The notes below the pieces were generated by a model. That model was given only the letters and a program-made list of their open reading frames with translations, did not search any database and was not told where the DNA came from. Below, one piece after another: positions 59,721 to 64,000 of a stretch of DNA of 64,000 nt. The DNA lies in the NCBI RefSeq assembly GCF_018130165.1, contig NZ_JAFCLZ010000035.1, positions 1-64,000 on the forward strand, written 5' to 3'. Position 1 is the first letter of the stretch. Every line of letters begins with the position of its first letter. The translations under genes and the position numbers were made by a program. This DNA comes from Bradyrhizobium sp. JYMT SZCCT0180 (GTDB taxonomy: Bacteria; Pseudomonadota; Alphaproteobacteria; Rhizobiales; Xanthobacteraceae).

Positions 59721-61331
59721 ACCGCTGCTTGAGATCATTTGATGCTGCGTTTCACTCAGCGGTAACGCATTCCCGGCCAACACGCGCCAGCGGAACAGCG
59801 GCGTGTCCGGCGGCGGTGAGAGTTCGGGCGTCCAGCCGGTCAGCTTTTCCAGCGCATAGGTATCCATGACAACGCCGCGCCAGCTGCGCTCGACGCGTTC
59901 GAGCGGCTGCCGCTTGGCTGACGTGAAATCCCAGATCGGCAGGCGGTTGTCCGGCTCGCGCGCGACGTAGAGGCCGGCGTGATCCCGGATGAGATTCATG
60001 CCGGGATCGCGAAAGCCCTGAAACCTGCCGCGCTCGTTGATCTGGATGACCGGCACGCGGCCATTAAAATACCAGCGCAACATCGCGTAGGTGCGATAGT
60101 CGGTGGTTGCGATCCAGGTCGCGCCGGTCTTCTGCAACTGATCCTGGGCGCGCGCCACCACCTGCTCATAGCCGGCCTCGCCGCCGACCGGATCGGCGCG
60201 GCCGATCAGGTTCCAGGGAACCGCGACATAATAGAAGAACACGCCGACGACGAAGGCGATGCCGGAGATCACCGCCACCCTCGCCCATTTGTTGGTGGAT
60301 GTGATCATCCTTTCCGGCCAGCCCTCGCGTGGCAGCATCGCGAGGTTGATGGCGGTGGCGGCAAATCCGGCCGGCCACAGGAACATCGGCCAGGTGTCGC
60401 CGACACGCAATGTCAGCGACTTCCAGAAGAAGTAGCCGAACGGCACGATGACCGCGGTCGAGAGCAGGATCGCGACCGGCTCGCGATGGCGGTAGCCGCG
60501 CCATGCCGTCAGCGCCACGCCCGACAGCACCACCGGCAACAGCACGAAGCCGACGAGGCCGAACTGCAGGCCGAGATAATCGCCGACGGTGCGGAGCGAC
60601 AGTTGATGGGTCGCGACCGCGCGCACGAACTGGAACCGGAACGAGGCCCAGTCGTGCTGGTAATTCCAGATCAGCACCGGCGCGAACATGATCAATGCAA
60701 TCAGCGCCGCTGCCCATGGATAGGGACTGAGCAGCCAGCGCCGCCGCCAGTCCGGCACCAGCGCAAACGCCAGCACTGCGGGCAGCAGCATGATCGCGGT
60801 GAATTTCGACAGCATCGCCAGGCCGGCGAACAGCCCGGCGGCGAGCCACCAGCGCGCATTGCCGCTTTCATGGAGCCGGACCAGCGACCACAGCATCGCG
60901 ACCGCGAGCGGGATCATCGCCGTATCGGGCGTCACCTTCGCCATCAGCAGCCCGTAATAAAGCGCGGCCTCCGGCATCAGGGCCGCGAACACCATGGCAC
61001 GGAAATCATGCGTGACGCGGCGGACGATATCGATAAGCAAGAGCTGCGTGACCAGCATCGCCACGATGCCGCCGAATCGCACGCCGAGATTGGTGTCGCC
61101 GAAAATCGCGGTGCCTGATCGAATCAGCCAGGCAATCCCGGGCGGATGGTCGAGGAAGGCCAGCACGCTCTCCTTCGACCAGGTCCAGTAATAGGCCTCG
61201 TCGGTGCGCAGCTCGATGACCCCGGCATAGATCAGCCGCATCGCCGTCATCGCGGCGATCAGCGCCACCACGGCAAGCCATGGCCGGCCGGCGCTATCCA
61301 GTCTGTTGCTATTGTCGGGGGCGTTCGTCAC
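59676..61331 (-). CDS. GT39/ArnT-like polyprenol-phosphate glycosyltransferase
   Basis: 551 residues. A large number of transmembrane helices is visible (for example AVVALIAAMTAMRLIYAGVI and LLLPAVLAFALVPDWRRRWL). The first periplasmic loop has RTDEAYYWTWSKESVLAFLD followed by HPPGIAWLIR, where the Asp-Glu and HPPG are typical of the PMT/GT39 active site. The C-terminal 120 residues form a soluble periplasmic domain. Such enzymes transfer sugars from undecaprenyl phosphate to lipid A or other envelope acceptors. The last 15 residues coincide with a dispersed repeat. The gene is divergent from the cyclase gene. Confidence 0.87.
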   Translation of the reverse strand: MTNAPDNSNRLDSAGRPWLAVVALIAAMTAMRLIYAGVIELRTDEAYYWTWSKESVLAFLDHPPGIAWLIRSGTAIFGDTNLGVRFGGIVAMLVTQLLLIDIVRRVTHDFRAMVFAALMPEAALYYGLLMAKVTPDTAMIPLAVAMLWSLVRLHESGNARWWLAAGLFAGLAMLSKFTAIMLLPAVLAFALVPDWRRRWLLSPYPWAAALIALIMFAPVLIWNYQHDWASFRFQFVRAVATHQLSLRTVGDYLGLQFGLVGFVLLPVVLSGVALTAWRGYRHREPVAILLSTAVIVPFGYFFWKSLTLRVGDTWPMFLWPAGFAATAINLAMLPREGWPERMITSTNKWARVAVISGIAFVVGVFFYYVAVPWNLIGRADPVGGEAGYEQVVARAQDQLQKTGATWIATTDYRTYAMLRWYFNGRVPVIQINERGRFQGFRDPGMNLIRDHAGLYVAREPDNRLPIWDFTSAKRQPLERVERSWRGVVMDTYALEKLTGWTPELSPPPDTPLFRWRVLAGNALPLSETQHQMISSSGGFILRDGALRLLQR

Positions 61332-61454
61332 GGCGCTTTTTCTTCGACTCCCGAGGGGGTGTCAACATTTCCAGGCGGAAAGGTGATTGCCGGGACCACG
61401 TTGCAGGGTGTTCACCAAGCGAATAAGGCAATATTGTCGCCGACAGCTTCACTG

Positions 61455-63197
61455 ATGGACCGCATGGCCTCCCTGTCCCCTAAGCAAATCACAGCCACCC
61501 TGCGCGGCACCAGCCTGCGGCAAATCCGTCTGGGCAGCGGCGTGGTGCTGTTCGCCTATCTGGTCAGCCATTTCGTCAACCACGCGCTCGGCAATATCTC
61601 GATGGAGGCCCTGGCCAGCGGCGTCTACTGGCACACGCTGTTCTGGCATTCCCTGCCGGTCACGCTGGTGTTCTATGCGGCCTGCCTCGTTCACACCGGG
61701 CTCGGCATCTGGGCGCTGTACGAGCGCCGGCAATTCCGCTGGAAGGCAATCGAACCGCTGCAGCTTGTGCTGGGCCTGAGCATTCCCGCGATGATCATCA
61801 CCCACGTGATCGGCGTGCGGCTCGGCTATTCGCTGTACGGCCTCGAAATACTCTACCCGCAGGTGTTCTTTGCCTACTGGATCTCATGGCCGCCGCTCAA
61901 AATGTGGATGCTGTTTGCTGTACTAGTGATTTCCTGGACGCACGGCTGCATCGGTCTGTATTTGTGGCTGCGCATGAAGGCGTTCTACAAGACCGCCGCG
62001 CCCTATCTGCTGGCCATCGCGGTGCTGATTCCGACGCTTGCCATGCTCGGCCTCTATCAGGGCGGGCGCATCGTCGTCGATAGCGACAGTGTCGAATGGC
62101 GGGCGGAGAACCTCAAACCATCCCAGACGGGGACACCGGCCGAAAAAGCCGTGCTGAACGAAATCACGGACTATCTTCTGATCGGCTATTGGGGCCTGCT
62201 CGTTATTGCCCTGCTGGCAAAAGGCGCGCGTGCCATCCACGAGCGCCGCGGCGGCATGATCAACCTGTCCTATGGCAACGGCCGAACGATCCGGGTGCCC
62301 AAGGGCCTCAGCGTGCTTGAGGCCAGCCTGCGCCACAACGTGCCCCATGCCAGCGTGTGCGGCGGCCGGGCGCGCTGCTCGACCTGCCGTATCCGCATCA
62401 TCGGCGATCACCACGACCTGCCCGAACCCTCGCAGCGCGAAGCCTTCGTGCTCGGCCGCGTTGGCACCTCGGATCCGTCGATCCGCCTCGCCTGTCAGTT
62501 GCGGCCGGCGAACGATCTCTCCTTTTTCCAGCTCTTCCTGCCGCACACGGAGTCGGCCGACGCGCCGTCGTCCAGTCCGACGCGGATCGGCCAGGAGCGT
62601 TATCTCGTCAGCATGTTCGTGGACATGCGCGGCTCGACCAAACTTGCGGAAAAACGCCTGCCCTTCGACACCGTCTTCATCGTCAATCGATTCCTCGGCG
62701 CGGTATCGCAGGCGGTGATCGAAAGCGGCGGCCGGCCGAACCAGTTCGTCGGCGACGGCATGCTGGCGCTGTTCGGGCTTGCCACGAACAGGCAGGAGGC
62801 CTGCCGGCAGGCGCTGCGGGCCGCCGCCATGATCGCCGCCAATGTCGACGAGGTGAACAGATTTCTGGAACATGATCTGCGCGAACCGATCCGTTTCGGT
62901 ATCGGCATCAATGGCGGCGAGGTGATCGTCGGCGACATCGGCTACCGCGACCATATGGTGTTCACCGCGCTCGGCGATCCCGTCAATGTCGCCGCACGCC
63001 TGCAGGACATGACCAAGAGCCTTGTCTGCGAGGTGGTGATTTCGGACGAGGTTCGCGCCGCGGCAGGCCTGTCCGCCGACGCGCTGCCGCAACATGAAGT
63101 CGAGATCCGCGGACGCAACGAGCCGATGATCGTGCGCAGCGTTTCAGATGCGAAGCAATTGTCGGTGCTGATCGACGAGAACGCCGCCGCGGCGTGA
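61455..63197 (+). CDS. cyaC: CyaC-type redox-sensing adenylate cyclase (diheme-b anchor, 2Fe-2S, class III cyclase)
   Basis: 580 residues from ATG 61455; upstream in-frame extension is not conserved. Six transmembrane helices with conserved His (SHFVNHALGN, YWHTLFWHSLPV, LVHTGLG, ITHVIGVR, SWTHGCIG) fit the four-His diheme-b anchor of succinate-quinone oxidoreductases. A ferredoxin-like [2Fe-2S] segment follows (VCGGRARCSTCRIRIIGD with CQ further on), then a cyclase domain with YLVSMFVDMRGSTKL and QFVGDGMLALFG and the DPVNVAARLQD active-site motif. Sinorhizobium CyaC of this layout is a quinone-responsive adenylate cyclase. It probably links respiratory-chain redox state to cAMP at the inner membrane. 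Confidence 0.9.
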   Translation: MDRMASLSPKQITATLRGTSLRQIRLGSGVVLFAYLVSHFVNHALGNISMEALASGVYWHTLFWHSLPVTLVFYAACLVHTGLGIWALYERRQFRWKAIEPLQLVLGLSIPAMIITHVIGVRLGYSLYGLEILYPQVFFAYWISWPPLKMWMLFAVLVISWTHGCIGLYLWLRMKAFYKTAAPYLLAIAVLIPTLAMLGLYQGGRIVVDSDSVEWRAENLKPSQTGTPAEKAVLNEITDYLLIGYWGLLVIALLAKGARAIHERRGGMINLSYGNGRTIRVPKGLSVLEASLRHNVPHASVCGGRARCSTCRIRIIGDHHDLPEPSQREAFVLGRVGTSDPSIRLACQLRPANDLSFFQLFLPHTESADAPSSSPTRIGQERYLVSMFVDMRGSTKLAEKRLPFDTVFIVNRFLGAVSQAVIESGGRPNQFVGDGMLALFGLATNRQEACRQALRAAAMIAANVDEVNRFLEHDLREPIRFGIGINGGEVIVGDIGYRDHMVFTALGDPVNVAARLQDMTKSLVCEVVISDEVRAAAGLSADALPQHEVEIRGRNEPMIVRSVSDAKQLSVLIDENAAAA

Positions 63198-63215
63198 TGC
63201 GGTGTAAGCGGAAGT

Positions 63216-63346
63216 CGTAGGGTGGGCAAAGGCGCATTTGCGCCGTGCCCACCATTCTCTCGTGCGAATGCCGTGACGATGGTGGGCACGCGGAGCCTGT
63301 CATCGGGCGCGCATTCGCGCGACCCGTTGGCTTTGCCCACCCTACG
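63216..63346. repeat. Composite palindromic dispersed repeat (GTAGGGTGGGC type)
   Basis: The arms CGTAGGGTGGGCAAAG and CTTTGCCCACCCTACG pair over 131 bases. Inside, GGCGCATTTGCGCC is a palindrome, and CCTGTCATCGGGCGCGCATT with CGCGCGACCCGTTGG is shared with the repeats at 51770-51931 and 63907-64000. The gap 63198-63549 otherwise shows an AT-richer segment near 63360-63430 but no gene. Confidence 0.75.
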
Positions 63347-63549
63347 ATTCCATTCGCGATCCTCACCTTCCCTGAACAAGCATTCAGAAAATTCTGGCCG
63401 ATCGAGACGCAGTTTTCTCGAACCCGCGTTTTGGCGGGTACGACTGATGGACGATGGGTCAGACTGAAAACTGAAACCCAGGCCGAAACTGAAAGATCAA
63501 CCCGCGCCAGGACAAGATGTCGAACGCGCATCATTGAAGGAGAAAGACC

Positions 63550-63795
63550 ATGCGTAAAGTTGCTCTCGCTCTCGCTGCCGCCACTTCCCTCGGTGTTATG
63601 GCGCTGGCTCCCACCACCGCTTCGGCGTGGCATCACCACCACCATCACCACGGCCATCACCACCACGGTCACTGGGGCCACGGCCACGGCTTCCGCATCG
63701 GCATCATCGGTAGCGGGTATGACGGCTGCTACGTGACCCGCCGGGTGTTCACCCCGTACGGCGTTGTCCTCCGCACCGTCAACGTCTGCTACTGA
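63550..63795 (+). CDS. Secreted His-rich small protein, 81 aa
   Basis: GGAGAAAG precedes ATG 63550. A signal peptide (MRKVALALAAATSLGVMALA) ends near TTASA. A stretch of about 25 residues follows that is nearly all His with Gly and Trp (roughly residues 29-47), then a small Gly/Tyr/Cys domain with two cysteines (GSGYDGCYVTRRVFTPYGVV, VNVCY). His-rich periplasmic proteins bind Zn, Cu or Ni, so metal buffering is a reasonable guess. It is an independent unit with its own terminator at 63819-63848. Confidence 0.8.
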   Translation: MRKVALALAAATSLGVMALAPTTASAWHHHHHHHGHHHHGHWGHGHGFRIGIIGSGYDGCYVTRRVFTPYGVVLRTVNVCY

Positions 63796-63818
63796 TCCAA
63801 CCACAAATTCGGTTCAGA

Positions 63819-63848
63819 AACCCCGGTCGCCAGCGCGGCCGGGGTTTT
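63819..63848 (+). terminator. Rho-independent terminator after the His-rich gene
   Basis: AACCCCGGTCGC and GCGGCCGGGGTT form a 12-bp stem (one T-G wobble) around CAGC, followed by TTTT. Confidence 0.8.
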
Positions 63849-63906
63849 CTGTTGTGGGTGGCGTTCAGGACCATGGGGCCGGCGGTCTCCCAGCTACCAC
63901 TGCTAT

Positions 63907-64000
63907 CGTCATTGCGGGCCAACGGGTCGCGCGAATGCGCGCCCGATGACAGGCTCCGCGAAGCAATCCATCTCGCAGCGTGCGAGACGATAGATGGATT
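63907..64000. repeat. Composite dispersed repeat, cut by the window edge
   Basis: CGTCATTGCGGGCC then CCAACGGGTCGCGCGAATGC and GCGCCCGATGACAGGCTCCG are followed by CGAAGCAATCCATCTCGC, the inverse of the segments at 51880-51925 and 63298-63335. The second arm lies beyond 64000. Confidence 0.7.

Noticed and set aside
61146..61454. N-terminal extension of the cyclase open frame by 103 codons
   Set aside because: The extension overlaps the divergent glycosyltransferase gene, has no conserved content, and would precede the first membrane helix with shadow-like sequence.

Overview
The window reads as chromosomal DNA of a high-GC alphaproteobacterium, most likely Bradyrhizobium or a close relative. 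The evidence is the CtrA-pathway phosphotransferase ChpT, a GcrA-type regulator, EipA/DUF1134 and DUF2927 envelope proteins, a HWE-family histidine kinase, a CyaC-type redox adenylate cyclase, and many dispersed palindromic repeats of the sort common in that group. The genus is inferred from gene content and remembered repeat families, not from a search. There is one tRNA (Val, CAC). I see no rRNA, CRISPR array, recognisable transposase or integrase.

Layout. 1-5.5 kb is core: cheA (cut by the left edge), chpT, cysQ, a YHS-domain protein, an EipA-like protein and a membrane-anchored coiled-coil protein. tRNA-Val at 5.57 kb opens an accessory stretch (5.6-12.6 kb) of dispersed repeats, about fifteen very small genes, a YciF-like ferritin-fold protein and a two-hairpin RNA candidate. 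12.7-19.2 kb holds a HWE kinase, an M20 peptidase, a PD-(D/E)XK-like protein, a thiamin-diphosphate (ThDP) enzyme, an L,D-transpeptidase and a DUF2927 protein. 19.2-31.4 kb is mosaic: a frameshifted ABC substrate-binding gene, a cyclase-TPR protein, an esterase, a frameshifted acyltransferase, an enoyl-reductase-like protein, a GYD protein, a GcrA paralogue, a methyltransferase, an alpha/beta hydrolase lacking its nucleophile, and a Bug-type receptor divergent from a LysR regulator. 32.6-42.1 kb has an M48 protease/YjgN pair and a 2154-residue VCBS/Ig-like surface protein.

42-53.6 kb is metabolic: isovaleryl-CoA dehydrogenase, two tandem CYP153-type P450s, a two-subunit ThDP decarboxylase, and a LysR regulator divergent from an acyl-CoA dehydrogenase / CoA-transferase / MaoC-type hydratase operon, followed by a benzoylformate decarboxylase. 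53.7-56.1 kb is a low-GC insert with two zinc-binding HNH-like proteins. 56-64 kb returns to core-like genes: SDR, YcjX/YcjF pair, GT39 glycosyltransferase, CyaC and a His-rich secreted peptide.

The most interesting pattern recurs three times. An intact gene is followed by a 1.2-2.2 kb cargo and then by a second, diverged copy of only that gene's 3' end (DUF2927 gene, alpha/beta hydrolase, SDR). This looks like gene-3'-end-targeted acquisition of small cargo without an integrase in the cargo. The third cargo, the SEC-C/HNH pair, resembles a compact mobile defence-type module, though nothing in the sequence proves that function.
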